Shown: piece after piece, positions 26,819 to 35,474 of the stretch
How the letters are laid out: the number at the start of each line of letters is the position of its first letter
Numbering within the stretch: position 1 is the stretch's first letter
Assembly (NCBI GenBank): GCA_026989055.1
Contig: JALSKC010000009.1
Location: forward strand, 1 to 58,239
DNA length: 58,239 nt
Origin: Paracoccaceae bacterium
Lineage (GTDB): Bacteria > Pseudomonadota > Alphaproteobacteria > Rhodobacterales > Rhodobacteraceae
Direction of reading: 5' to 3'
Made by a program: the position numbers and the translations under genes
Notes under the pieces: generated by a model
Database searches by the model: none
What the model saw: only the letters and a program-made list of their open reading frames with translations
What the model was told of the DNA's origin: nothing

Positions 26819-27529
26819 ATGGGCGTTGGGCAGAAGATTTCGGCGGAAAACGCGGGGTGGAGCTTCGGCGGCAAGGTGCCTGAAACCTTTGTCGATCACA
26901 TCCGGCTGTCGGTGCCGCTCTACGACATGGGGCATGACCTGACCTGCCAGGTCTCCGATTTCTTCGTTCACCATGATTCGGTCGTCTACGAGATCGGAAC
27001 CTCCACCGGCGAGCTGCTGAAGAAGCTGGCGCTGCATCACAAGGCCAGGCCCGGGGTGCGCTGGATCGGCTTCGACGTGGAGCCGGCGATGGTGGAGGCG
27101 GCAAGGAAACACTGTGCCGATGTTCCCAACATCACGATCCTGCACGAGGATGCGCGCCTGGCCGAGATGGAGAAGGCCGATCTGATCGTCAGCTACTACA
27201 CCATGCAGTTCGTGCCGCCGCGCCACCGCCAGGAGCTGTTCGACCGGATCTACGAGACGCTCAACTGGGGCGGGGCCTTCGTCATGTTCGAGAAGGTGCG
27301 CGGGCCGGATGCGCGCTTTCAGGACATCTTCACCCAGCTTTACAACGACTTCAAGCTGCGCAACGGTTTCAACGGCGAGGAAATCGTGGAAAAGGCCCGC
27401 TCGCTGAAGGGGGTGCTCGAACCGTTCTCGACCCGGGGAAACCTGGACCTGCTTGCGCGCGCCGGGTTCGAGGATGTGACCACGATCCAGAAGTACCTGT
27501 GCTTCGAAGGGTTCCTGGCGATCAAGTGA
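26819..27529 (+). CDS. Class I SAM methyltransferase, CmoA-like
   Basis: A 236-aa protein with overall similarity to carboxy-SAM synthase CmoA: FVDHIRLSVPLYDMGHDL, the SAM motif VVYEIGTSTGELL, VMVEAARK, LIVSYYTMQFVPPRHRQELFDRIYETLNWGGAFVMFEK, then a helical segment with LYNDFKLRNGF. CmoA makes carboxy-SAM for tRNA wobble modification, but no CmoB is adjacent, and position at the head of the polysaccharide block suggests another small-molecule or sugar target. GGAGGG lies 10 nt before the ATG. A 58-bp gap separates it from the UDP-xylose synthase gene, so it may lead that operon. Confidence 0.8.
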   Translation: MGVGQKISAENAGWSFGGKVPETFVDHIRLSVPLYDMGHDLTCQVSDFFVHHDSVVYEIGTSTGELLKKLALHHKARPGVRWIGFDVEPAMVEAARKHCADVPNITILHEDARLAEMEKADLIVSYYTMQFVPPRHRQELFDRIYETLNWGGAFVMFEKVRGPDARFQDIFTQLYNDFKLRNGFNGEEIVEKARSLKGVLEPFSTRGNLDLLARAGFEDVTTIQKYLCFEGFLAIK

Positions 27530-27587
27530 GGCGACAAACCGCGCCGCCGGTTCCCTTGCGGGGTGCGCGCGGGCTGCGAGGCCGTGA

Positions 27588-28580
27588 ATGGGCGTGACAT
27601 CGAAACGAATTCTGGTGACCGGCGGCGCGGGCTTTCTGGGCTCTCACCTGTGCGAAGCGCTGCTGGAGCGCGGCCATGACGTGCTGTGCATCGACAATTA
27701 TTTCACCGGCCGACGCGCCAATGTGGCACATCTGCTCGACAATCCGAACTTCGAGGTGATGCGCCACGACGTCACTTTCCCGCTTTATGTGGAAGTGGAC
27801 GAGATCTACAACCTCGCCTGCCCGGCCAGCCCGGTGCATTACCAGCATGATCCCGTCCAGACCACGAAAACCAGCGTGCATGGTGCCATCAACATGCTCG
27901 GGCTGGCGAAACGGCTGCGCGCGAAGATCCTGCAGGCCTCCACCTCCGAGGTCTATGGCGACCCGGAGGTGCACCCCCAGACCGAGGATTACTGGGGCAA
28001 CGTCAACCCGATCGGCTTCCGTTCCTGCTATGACGAGGGCAAGCGCTGCGCCGAGACGCTGTTCTTCGACTACCACCGCCAGCACGGGCTGCGCATCAAG
28101 GTGGCGCGCATCTTCAACACCTACGGGCCGCGGATGCACCCGGATGACGGGCGGGTGGTGTCCAACTTCATCATGCAGGCGCTGGCCGGCGCGCCGATCA
28201 CCATCTATGGGGAGGGCAGCCAGACGCGCAGCTTCTGCTTCGTGTCCGACATGATCAAGGGGCTGATCCGGCTGATGGACACGCCCGACGACTTCACCGG
28301 CCCGGTCAACCTCGGCAACCCGGTGGAGATGACCATCCGCGAACTGGCCGAGAAGATCATCGCGATCACCGGCTCGAAATCGGAACTGGTGTTCAAGCCG
28401 CTGCCCCATGACGATCCGGCGCAGCGCCGGCCGGACATTTCACTGGCAAGGCGCGCACTGGGCTGGGAACCCGAGGTCGCGCTGGAGCGGGGGCTGGAGG
28501 CGACCGTGGCCTATTTCGCCGGGCTGCGCGGCCCGGCGGCGGAACCCGCCGGGGCCGGTGCCGTGGGGGGGCGGCCCTGA
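27588..28580 (+). CDS. UDP-glucuronate decarboxylase (UDP-xylose synthase), extended SDR
   Basis: A 330-aa NAD+-dependent enzyme that oxidises and decarboxylates UDP-glucuronate to UDP-xylose. It has [11 protein letters not shown] (residues 11-21), [16 protein letters not shown] (119-126) and the catalytic Tyr148-x3-Lys152 in SCYDEGKR. The stretch [17 protein letters not shown] and [18 protein letters not shown] are diagnostic for UXS against other epimerases. It opens a nearly gapless seven-gene run; the next gene starts 2 bp after its stop. UDP-xylose would be the donor for the two GT2 enzymes downstream. The Ala/Gly/Pro-rich C-terminus is low-complexity. Confidence 0.93.
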   Translation: MGVTSKRILVTGGAGFLGSHLCEALLERGHDVLCIDNYFTGRRANVAHLLDNPNFEVMRHDVTFPLYVEVDEIYNLACPASPVHYQHDPVQTTKTSVHGAINMLGLAKRLRAKILQASTSEVYGDPEVHPQTEDYWGNVNPIGFRSCYDEGKRCAETLFFDYHRQHGLRIKVARIFNTYGPRMHPDDGRVVSNFIMQALAGAPITIYGEGSQTRSFCFVSDMIKGLIRLMDTPDDFTGPVNLGNPVEMTIRELAEKIIAITGSKSELVFKPLPHDDPAQRRPDISLARRALGWEPEVALERGLEATVAYFAGLRGPAAEPAGAGAVGGRP

Positions 28581-28582
28581 CG

Positions 28583-30049
28583 ATGGGCGCGGGTGCTGAC
28601 GGCGCGCGTCTCCGGCGCGGGAGCGGCAGCCGGCTCTGGCTGGCACCGGCCCTGCTCGCCGGGCTCGGCGTCTGGCTGATGAACGGCGCCGTTCTTTTCT
28701 ATTTCGATTCTCCCGCATATCTGGCCCAGGGCGAAAGGATCCTGCAGCTGCTGGGCCTGCCACCGGGGGGCGGCGGCGGGACGGCAGGCGCCGGAGGCGT
28801 TGCGGCTGACGCAGGCGACGGGCTGGTGAACGCCACCCGTTCGACGGTCTATGCGCTGGCGGTGGCGGCGCTGGCGCGGCTCGGCGGCGGGGGGGCGATC
28901 GTGGCGGCGAACCTCGCGCTGACGCTGCTTGCCGCCTGGCTGGCGATCCGGGTGCTGGCCCGGGAGGCCGGAACCTGCCGCCCGGGGGGGCTTCTGCTGG
29001 GCGTGCCGCTGCTGGCGGCGTCGGCGGGGGCGCTGCCGTTCTACATCGCCTATGTGATGCCCGACATCTTCACGCCGGTGCTGCTGATCGTGACGGCGCT
29101 GCTGGCGGTGCTGGCCCGCCGTATGAGCTTTTTCGAAATCCTTCTGGCCGCATCGCTCGGGATCCTTGCCGTTCTCTCGCATGTTTCGCACATTCCGATC
29201 GTCGCCGCGCTGCTGCCGGCGGTGGCCCTGGCGGCCCGGCTGGGCGGCCGTGCACGCTGGGGGCTGGCTCCGGGGCTGGTGGCGCTGATCCTGCTGGCCG
29301 GGCTGGCGGAGGGCCAGGCCTTCAGGGCTGCGGCGAAAAGCGTTGCCGGTGCCGAGGCGATCTATTACCCTTTCCTGACTGCGCGGCTGATCGAGGACGG
29401 GCCGGGCTGGCGCTATCTGAACGCGAAGTGTCCCGATCCGGAACTGGCGACCTGCGCGCTTCACGCGGTGCTGATGCGTTCGGACGATCCCTACCGGCTG
29501 ACGGCCTCGCATATCATCTTCCAGCGGCGGGAGGATCTCGGTTCCTTCCAGCTGCTGCCGCCCGAGGAGCAGGCCCGGGTGGCGCGCGCCCAGTATCGCT
29601 TCTTTGTCCGGGTGTTCCTGTGGGCGCCGGTTTCCACCAGCCTGGCGGTCGTTCGCAACACGCTGCAGCAGGCGGTGATGAACGATGTCGGGATGACGGT
29701 GCCGGACGAAGCCGTTCTGGCTTCCGTTCCCGAAAGGGTGTCGGCGGTGGAATTCGGCCCGGGCCGGCTGGGCGCCTCGCGCGGCTGGCTGGGCGTGCTC
29801 GAACCGGTGCATGGCACGGTTTACGCGCTGTCCCTGGCGGTGATCCTGTGGCTGGTCGCGATGCCGGGGCGGCTGGCGGGGGCGCTGCGCGGCTTCGCGG
29901 CCATGCTGCTGCTGGGTATCCTGGCCAATGCTTTCGTGACCGGCGCGGTATCGCAGCCGGCGGACCGTTACGGCGCGCGGGTGATCTGGCTGCTGCCCTG
30001 GCTGGCGGCGCTCTTGTGGATGTTGCGGGAAAGGCGGCAGGATGTCTGA
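28583..30049 (+). CDS. Polytopic inner-membrane protein, possible GT-C glycosyltransferase
   Basis: A 488-aa protein with about ten hydrophobic segments and no sure family. After the first helix a short loop carries FYFDSPAYLAQGERI, whose Asp is where GT-C transferases place their catalytic acid. A large loop in the middle (around residues 245-355) is hydrophilic. The C-terminus reads QPADRYGARVIWLLPWLAAL. The position, 2 bp after UDP-xylose synthase and overlapping the next GT2 gene by 8 bp, suggests it transfers or polymerises a lipid-linked sugar on the periplasmic side. A Wzy-type polymerase is an alternative. Confidence 0.6.
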   Translation: MGAGADGARLRRGSGSRLWLAPALLAGLGVWLMNGAVLFYFDSPAYLAQGERILQLLGLPPGGGGGTAGAGGVAADAGDGLVNATRSTVYALAVAALARLGGGGAIVAANLALTLLAAWLAIRVLAREAGTCRPGGLLLGVPLLAASAGALPFYIAYVMPDIFTPVLLIVTALLAVLARRMSFFEILLAASLGILAVLSHVSHIPIVAALLPAVALAARLGGRARWGLAPGLVALILLAGLAEGQAFRAAAKSVAGAEAIYYPFLTARLIEDGPGWRYLNAKCPDPELATCALHAVLMRSDDPYRLTASHIIFQRREDLGSFQLLPPEEQARVARAQYRFFVRVFLWAPVSTSLAVVRNTLQQAVMNDVGMTVPDEAVLASVPERVSAVEFGPGRLGASRGWLGVLEPVHGTVYALSLAVILWLVAMPGRLAGALRGFAAMLLLGILANAFVTGAVSQPADRYGARVIWLLPWLAALLWMLRERRQDV

Positions 30050-31055
30050 TCGGCTGACCATCACCGCCGTCATGCCGGCCTACAACGCGGCGCATCTGCT
30101 CGGGCGGGTGCTGCCGCCGCTGCTGGAAATGCTGGCGGCGGGCGAGATCGACGAATTGCTGGTGGTCGATGACCGCTCCGGAGACGACACCGCACAAAAG
30201 GCGCGCGCCATGGGGGCGCGGGTGCTCGTGACCCCGCGGAACGGCGGCCCCGGTGCGGCCCGGAACCTGGCGGCGGAACGTGCATCAGGCGACATCCTGT
30301 GGTTCGTCGATTCCGATGTGATCGCCCACCCGGGCGGGCCGGCAGAGATCAGGAAGGCCTTCGAAGAAGAGGGGGTCGAGGCCTGTTTCGGCTCTTACGA
30401 CGACTCCCCCGGCGCCGACAGCTGGTTTTCCAACTACAAGAACCTGCTGCACCGCTACCACCACCAGACGGCCCGGCGCGAGGCGGCGACCTTCTGGTCG
30501 GGTTGTGGTGCGGTGCGGCGCGATACCTTTCGCGCCCTGGGCGGGTTCGATACCGAGACCTACCGCGTGCCTTCGATCGAGGACGTGGAACTGGGCTATC
30601 GCATCCGGCGCGCCGGCGGGCGCATCCTGGTCTGCCCGGACCTGCTGGGCAAGCACCTGAAGGTCTGGACGCTGCGCCAGGCGATCTTCACCGACATCTT
30701 TCGCCGCGCGCTTCCCTGGTCGCGGCTGATGATCGCCCGCGAGGGGCTGACCGACGATCTGAACACTTCCCGCGCCGAGCGTGCGCGGGCCCTGCTGGCG
30801 GGGCTGTTCTGGCTGTCGGTGCTGGCGGTGCCGTTCCGGCCGGCGCTGTGGCCGGTTCCGGTCCTCCTGTTCGCGCTCGCGATCCTGGGAAACTGGCGCT
30901 TCTTCGCCTATCTGCGCAGGAATGGCGGGACGGGATTTGCCGTTGCTTCGCTGCTGTTCCACCAGATCTATTACGTCTATTCGGCGGCAGCCTATGTCTG
31001 GTGCCTGGCAGAGTATCACGTTCTGGGGCGCAGGAACCGCCTGCACGTTCCCTGA
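30042..31055 (+). CDS. GT2-family glycosyltransferase with C-terminal membrane helices
   Basis: A 337-aa GT-A enzyme. It opens with ITAVMPAYNAAHLLGRVLPP; the nucleotide-sugar motifs are LLVVDDRSGDDT, GPGAARNLA and ILWFVDSDV (the DxD). The acceptor-side motif is GGFDTETYRVPSIEDVELGYRI. A hydrophobic C-terminal part (about 240-320) anchors it in the membrane. The donor cannot be read; UDP-xylose from the first gene of the run is a natural candidate. It starts inside the end of the preceding gene (8-bp overlap), so translation is coupled. Confidence 0.87.
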   Translation: MSDRLTITAVMPAYNAAHLLGRVLPPLLEMLAAGEIDELLVVDDRSGDDTAQKARAMGARVLVTPRNGGPGAARNLAAERASGDILWFVDSDVIAHPGGPAEIRKAFEEEGVEACFGSYDDSPGADSWFSNYKNLLHRYHHQTARREAATFWSGCGAVRRDTFRALGGFDTETYRVPSIEDVELGYRIRRAGGRILVCPDLLGKHLKVWTLRQAIFTDIFRRALPWSRLMIAREGLTDDLNTSRAERARALLAGLFWLSVLAVPFRPALWPVPVLLFALAILGNWRFFAYLRRNGGTGFAVASLLFHQIYYVYSAAAYVWCLAEYHVLGRRNRLHVP

Positions 31056-31110
31056 GCCGCCGGGCCGGGGCGGGCCGGCGAAAAGAGCAGACATGCCGAG
31101 GACAGGAAAG

Positions 31111-32025
31111 ATGACTGCAAGAGTTGCCACGAAAGGCCAGCGGAAGCCGAAGGTGATCGACGGGCTGGAGGGCCTGTCGCTGTCGGTGGTGATCCCGGCC
31201 TATAACGAGGAAGGTGCGGTGCGCCGGACGGTCGAGGACGCCTTCGCGGCGCTCCGGCCCACCGGCATCCCCTTCGAGGTGATCGTGGTCGATGACGGCT
31301 CCGAGGACAACACCCGCGCCGAGGCCGAAGCCTCCGGAGCCGTCGTCCATGCCAATCAGGTGAATTCGGGCTACGGGGCCGCGCTGAAGCGCGGGGTGAA
31401 GGCGGCGAAACACGAATATGTGGCGATCATGGATGCCGACGGCACCTATCCGGCGCGCTACCTGCCCGACATGCTGGCAATGTGCCGTGACCAGGACATG
31501 GTGGTAGGTGACCGCGGGGCGGCCATGAAGAACGTGCCGCTGATCCGCCGGCCCGCCAAGATGCTGCTCAACAAGTTCGCCTCCTTCCTGGCGGAGCGCA
31601 GGCTGAACGATCTTAATTCGGGCCTGCGGGTGTTCCGCAAGTCGGAGCTGATCCCCTTCCTGCCGCTCCTGCCGCAGAACTTCTCCTTCACCACCACGAT
31701 CACGCTTTGCATGAGCGCCAACGGCAAGCGGATGATCTATACCCCGATCGAATACGGCAAGCGGATCGGAAAATCCAAGATCAGACCCATCGACTTCATC
31801 AACTTCATCATCCTGATCCTGCGTATCTCCACCCTGTTCAACCCGCTGCGGGTGTTCATCCCGCTGGGGCTGGTGTTCTTCGTGATCGGCATGGTCAAGC
31901 TGATCTACGACCTGTTCCTGATGAACATTTCCGAAACCGCGATCTTCGCGCTGCTGGCGGCGATCATGATCTGGTCGCTGGGGCTGATCGCGGACATGAT
32001 CTCGCGCCTGCACCTGAGGCCCTGA
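31111..32025 (+). CDS. Polyprenyl-phosphate glycosyltransferase, DPM1/GtrB/ArnC-like GT2
   Basis: A 304-aa protein. SLSVVIPAYNEEGAVRRTVE, FEVIVVDDGSEDNT, NSGYGAALKRGVKAA and YVAIMDADGTYPARYLPDML are the classic dolichol-phosphate-mannose-synthase series. Two C-terminal helices (IPLGLVFFVIGMVKLIYDLF and IFALLAAIMIWSLGLIADM) match GtrB/ArnC topology. It should load a sugar onto undecaprenyl phosphate on the cytoplasmic face. ATG 31111 has AGGA just before it; ATG 31093 would add six residues. The next gene, a candidate flippase, begins 1 bp after its stop. Confidence 0.9.
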   Translation: MTARVATKGQRKPKVIDGLEGLSLSVVIPAYNEEGAVRRTVEDAFAALRPTGIPFEVIVVDDGSEDNTRAEAEASGAVVHANQVNSGYGAALKRGVKAAKHEYVAIMDADGTYPARYLPDMLAMCRDQDMVVGDRGAAMKNVPLIRRPAKMLLNKFASFLAERRLNDLNSGLRVFRKSELIPFLPLLPQNFSFTTTITLCMSANGKRMIYTPIEYGKRIGKSKIRPIDFINFIILILRISTLFNPLRVFIPLGLVFFVIGMVKLIYDLFLMNISETAIFALLAAIMIWSLGLIADMISRLHLRP

Positions 32026-32026
32026 G

Positions 32027-33037
32027 ATGAGCCGCCCCGCCAAACCCTGGCGCCGCTGGTCGATCCGGGCCGCCGGATCGGTGCTGATGCTCGGCCTGCT
32101 GGCCTGGCTGGTGCCGATTGCCGAGGTGATCGAAGGGTTCGCGCGGGTGCCGCCGTGGCTGTTTGCCGGGGTCCTGGCGGTCTTTCTCGCGGGCCATGTG
32201 GCGGCGGCGGCCAAGTGGCGGGCGCTGACCGGTGGTCTGCCGTTTCGGGCCGCGCTCAGGGCGCATTTCGCCGGACTTGCCGGAAACCTCATGCTGCCCG
32301 GCGTTGCGGGCGGCGATGCGGTGCGCGCGGCGATCGCGCAAGCCGGCCTGCGCGACGGGGGCCGGGTGGTGGCCGGCGCGCTGGCCGACCGGCTGGTGGA
32401 CATGCTGGCGCTTGCCTGCCTGGTGGCGATCGGCGCCCTCATGCTGGCCGGACAGGGCAGCGGCGCGCTGGCGCTGCAGGTGCTGACGCTGTTCGCCGCT
32501 GCCCTTGTCGGCACGGTCTATGCGGCGCCGCGGCTGCTGGCGGCACTCTGGGGGCGGCTTGCCCTGCCGGGGCGGGGCCTGGCGCTGCGGCTGGCCGGAG
32601 CGTTGCGCTCCATCGGGCGGAAGCCGCTGCTGCTGACGGGCACGCTGGCGCTGTCGATTGCCATTCAGGGCCTGTTCGTGCTGCTGGCGATGCAGCTGGG
32701 GCGCGCGGTGGGGCTGGAACTGCCGCCGGGCGCCTGGTTCTTCGCCTGGCCGCTGGCCAAGCTGCTGGCGGTGCTGCCGATCTCGCTGGGCGGGCTGGGG
32801 CTGCGCGAGGCCTCGCTTGCCGCGCTTCTGCTGCCCTTCGGGGCCGAGCCGGCGCAGGTGGTGACGGCAGGGCTGACCTGGCAGGCAGTGCTGTGGCTTG
32901 CCGGCGGGCTCGGCGCGCTGGTGCTGGCAGTGGCCGGGGGCGGGCGGCTCCCGGAACCGCCCGAAGCGGAACCGCCCGCCGCGGAATTGCCCGAAGCGGA
33001 ATTGCCCGAAGCGGAATTGCCGGGACAGGGACAGTGA
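32027..33037 (+). CDS. UPF0104/LPG-synthase-TM-like integral membrane protein, candidate lipid-linked sugar flippase
   Basis: A 336-aa protein with about eight helices. Family features are the conserved Gly/Pro/Asp segment GNLMLPGVAGGDAVRAAIA followed by ADRLVDMLAL, and LPISLGGLGLREASLAALLL. Relatives include the membrane part of lysyl-phosphatidylglycerol synthases (MprF, where it flips lipid) and the archaeal AglD tail. Its place right after the DPM1-like transferase suggests flipping of the polyprenyl-phosphate sugar. The C-terminus is a cytosolic PEAEL repeat encoded by a 15-bp minisatellite. Its stop shares one base with the next ATG (TGATG). Confidence 0.82.
   Translation: MSRPAKPWRRWSIRAAGSVLMLGLLAWLVPIAEVIEGFARVPPWLFAGVLAVFLAGHVAAAAKWRALTGGLPFRAALRAHFAGLAGNLMLPGVAGGDAVRAAIAQAGLRDGGRVVAGALADRLVDMLALACLVAIGALMLAGQGSGALALQVLTLFAAALVGTVYAAPRLLAALWGRLALPGRGLALRLAGALRSIGRKPLLLTGTLALSIAIQGLFVLLAMQLGRAVGLELPPGAWFFAWPLAKLLAVLPISLGGLGLREASLAALLLPFGAEPAQVVTAGLTWQAVLWLAGGLGALVLAVAGGGRLPEPPEAEPPAAELPEAELPEAELPGQGQ
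32953..33020. repeat. 15-bp minisatellite encoding a PEAEL repeat
   Basis: Units begin at 32953, 32968, 32983, 32998 and 33013 (partial). The last full units are identical (GGAATTGCCCGAAGC), while the first two have GGAACCG. In frame, this gives EPPEAEPPAAELPEAELPEA at the end of the UPF0104-like protein. Confidence 0.93.
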
Positions 33038-34473
33038 TGATGACGAGCGAAGACGGAAAACCCGCAATCGAGGTGCTCGGGGCCGGCCCGGCCGGGATCG
33101 CGGTGGCCTATGCGCTGGCGAAAACCGGCAAGGCCGATGTCGAGGTGCTGGAACGCGCGGGCGCGATCGGCGGCAATTCCGCCTCGTTCCGGATCGCGGG
33201 CATCTGGTGCGATTACGGCTCGCATCGCTTCCACCCGGTGGCCGACCCGCAGGTGCTGGCGGATGTGAAGGAGATCATGGGCGACGACCTGCTGCTGCGC
33301 CCGCGTCACGGGCGCATCCGGCTGGGCGGGCGCTGGATCCACTTTCCGCTGAAGCCGCTGGATGCGCTGCTGAAGCTGCCGAAGAAGTTCGCCCTTTCGC
33401 TGCTGGCCGATTCGACCTTCGGCAGGTTCCGCCCCAGACACGGCGGCCCGCGCACCTTTTCCTCGGTGCTGCTCGACGGGCTGGGGCCGACGATTTCGCA
33501 CAATTTCTACTTTCCCTATGTAAAGAAGCTTTGGGGGGTCGAGCCGGATGAACTGGCGGTCAAGCTGGCCGAGCGGCGCATCTCCGGCTCCTCGGTCTCG
33601 AAGATCCTGCTCAAGATGGCGCGGATGCTGCCGGGGCTGAAGGGGGAGACCACCGGGAAGTTCTATTATCCGCGCAAGGGCTTCGGCCAGATATCCGAGC
33701 GCATGGCCGAGGCGGCGCGCAGGCACGGCGCCCGGTTCTCGCTGGGCACGGAGATCGTGCGCATCGCGCGCGACGGGAACCGGGTCACCGGGGTCGTCCT
33801 GAACGAGAACGGCCGGCAGGTCCGGCGCGAGACCACCCAGGTGCTGTCCACGATACCGCTGACCACGCTGGTGCGGCTGATCGACCCGCCGCCACCGCCC
33901 GAGGTTCTGGAGGCCGCACGGGCAATCCGGTTTCGCGGGATGATCCTGCTCTATCTGGTGCTCGAATGCGACCGGTTCACCGAGTTCGACGCCCATTACT
34001 TCCCCGAACTGTCGATCCCGATCTCGCGCATGAGCGAACCGAAGAACTACAGCGCCAGCACCCAACCCGAGGGTGTCACCGTGCTGTGCGCCGAGCTTCC
34101 GGCAGACCCGGGCGACAGGTGGTGGCAGATGTCGGATGAGGAACTGGGCGCGCATTTCCGGACTTGGCTGGCACAGGTGGGCCTGCCCGTCACGGTGCCG
34201 GTGCGCGGCTGCGAGACCCGGCGGCTGAGCCATGCCTATCCGGTCTATGATCTGGATTACGAGCGCCATTTCAACAGGGTAGACGAATGGCTGCTTGGCC
34301 TTGACGGGCTGTTGGTATTCGGCCGGCAGGGGCTGTTTGCCCATGATAACACCCATCATGCCTTTGCCATGGCCTACGGCGCGGCCGACTGCCTGGACGA
34401 GCGCGGGCGGATCGACCGGGCGAGATGGGCCGCCTGCCGCGAGGAGTTTTCGCACCACACGGTGGAGGATTAG
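33037..34473 (+). CDS. FAD-dependent oxidoreductase, UDP-galactopyranose-mutase/protoporphyrinogen-oxidase-like
   Basis: A 478-aa flavoprotein. The N-terminal FAD motif is EVLGAGPAGIAVAYALAK, with EVLERAGAIGGNSASF and YGSHRFHPV, the latter like the substrate-side loop of UDP-galactopyranose mutase. FYFPYVKKLWGVEPDEL and YYPRKGFGQISERM are shared by a group of uncharacterised flavoproteins found beside DPM1-like transferases (from memory). The C-terminal FAD motif is in GLLVFGRQGLFAHDNTHHAF. It may isomerise or epimerise a lipid- or nucleotide-linked sugar. ATG 33037 overlaps the previous stop by one base; GTG 33034 is also possible. Confidence 0.8.
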   Translation: MMTSEDGKPAIEVLGAGPAGIAVAYALAKTGKADVEVLERAGAIGGNSASFRIAGIWCDYGSHRFHPVADPQVLADVKEIMGDDLLLRPRHGRIRLGGRWIHFPLKPLDALLKLPKKFALSLLADSTFGRFRPRHGGPRTFSSVLLDGLGPTISHNFYFPYVKKLWGVEPDELAVKLAERRISGSSVSKILLKMARMLPGLKGETTGKFYYPRKGFGQISERMAEAARRHGARFSLGTEIVRIARDGNRVTGVVLNENGRQVRRETTQVLSTIPLTTLVRLIDPPPPPEVLEAARAIRFRGMILLYLVLECDRFTEFDAHYFPELSIPISRMSEPKNYSASTQPEGVTVLCAELPADPGDRWWQMSDEELGAHFRTWLAQVGLPVTVPVRGCETRRLSHAYPVYDLDYERHFNRVDEWLLGLDGLLVFGRQGLFAHDNTHHAFAMAYGAADCLDERGRIDRARWAACREEFSHHTVED

Positions 34474-34476
34474 GGC

Positions 34477-35238
34477 ATGGGCGGGCCGGTGGTTGACATC
34501 CTGATGTATCACTCGGTTTCTCAGGGCGCGGGGCCGACGACGATCGCGCCCGAGGTATTTGCCGACCAGATGGCCGCCATTGCCGAGGCCGGCGTGCCGG
34601 TGATCACCATGGACGAGCTGCTCCTGGCCGCCGACGGGCGCGGCCGGCTTCCGGATTACTCGATTGCCCTGACCTTCGACGACGGGTTGCGCGACTTTTC
34701 GCAGAACGCCTGCCCGGTTCTGGAACGGCACGGGTTCCGGGCCATCGTCTATCTGCCGACCGGCGCGGTGGGCCGTTTCGAGGACTGGCCCGGCGCCCAC
34801 AGCCCGGCGCTGCCGCTGATGAGCTGGGGCGAGATCAGGCGGCACTGCGCCGAAGGCCATCTGTTCGGGGGCCACAGCGTGTCCCATGCCGACCTGAACG
34901 CGCTTGAGGCGGAGACGCTGGAGGCGGAACTGCGTGTATCCAGAGAAGAAATCGAGGATCGTCTGGGCGTTCCGGTCCGCCATTTCGCCCCGCCTTACGG
35001 ACGCGCCGACAGGCGGGTGCGGCAGGCGATTTCCCGGCACTACAAGACGTCGGTGAGCACCAGGCTGGGATCGGCGGGCCCGGGGTGGGACCCGTTCGAC
35101 CTGCCGCGGCTGGAGATGTTCTATTTCACCGATCCCGGGCGCTGGAGGGCGCATCTGCGCGGGCGGGGGCGGGCCTATCTGGCGGCACGCCGGCTGCTGC
35201 GGCGAGCCGGGCAGGCGCTGCGCCGGCCGGGGCGATGA
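34477..35238 (+). CDS. Polysaccharide deacetylase (NodB/CE4 family)
   Basis: A 253-aa CE4 enzyme. Motif 1 is ALTFDDGLRDF (Asp68 catalytic base, Asp69 metal), motif 2 is GGHSVSHADL (His133 and His137 metal ligands), and motif 3 is RHFAPPYGRAD. No signal peptide is present, so it probably works in the cytoplasm on a nucleotide- or lipid-linked sugar, as ArnD-type deformylases do at the inner membrane. It is the last gene of the UDP-xylose run, 3 bp after the flavoprotein gene. Its stop lies inside a 12-bp tandem duplication. Confidence 0.88.
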   Translation: MGGPVVDILMYHSVSQGAGPTTIAPEVFADQMAAIAEAGVPVITMDELLLAADGRGRLPDYSIALTFDDGLRDFSQNACPVLERHGFRAIVYLPTGAVGRFEDWPGAHSPALPLMSWGEIRRHCAEGHLFGGHSVSHADLNALEAETLEAELRVSREEIEDRLGVPVRHFAPPYGRADRRVRQAISRHYKTSVSTRLGSAGPGWDPFDLPRLEMFYFTDPGRWRAHLRGRGRAYLAARRLLRRAGQALRRPGR

Positions 35239-35252
35239 TCGGGGCGATAATC
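35229..35252. repeat. 12-bp tandem duplication over the deacetylase stop codon
   Basis: GGGGCGATGATC (35229-35240) is followed by GGGGCGATAATC (35241-35252), 11/12 identical. The TGA stop at 35236-35238 lies in the first unit. Confidence 0.85.
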
Positions 35253-35370
35253 GGGGTGCCGGGGCGGAACTGTCGCCCGGGCGAAAACCGCCGCCGGCGC
35301 GGTTTTGCGCCCGGGGCGCGACCTGCTAGGATGATCCGCGTGAGCGGCGATGGAAAGGCAAAGGCATCGG

Positions 35371-35396
35371 CGACGGAAAGGTGCGACGGAAAGGTG
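35371..35396. repeat. 13-bp perfect tandem duplication upstream of the cytidylyltransferase gene
   Basis: CGACGGAAAGGTG occurs at 35371-35383 and 35384-35396, in the 236-bp gap between the deacetylase and the cytidylyltransferase genes. Otherwise that gap holds nothing recognisable. Confidence 0.9.
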
Positions 35397-35474
35397 CGGT
35401 GGCGATCGGCGCGCAGGGCAGGAAGATGCGTCGGAACGTCGCGCCTCGCCGGAGGGAGAAGCGGGGTCTGAGGG

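Noticed and set aside
23888-27587. tRNA-Leu as the integration site of a genomic island holding the polysaccharide genes
   Set aside because: No integrase, no repeat of the tRNA 3' end within the window, and an apparently native HAD gene in between. It cannot be excluded without the far side of the region.
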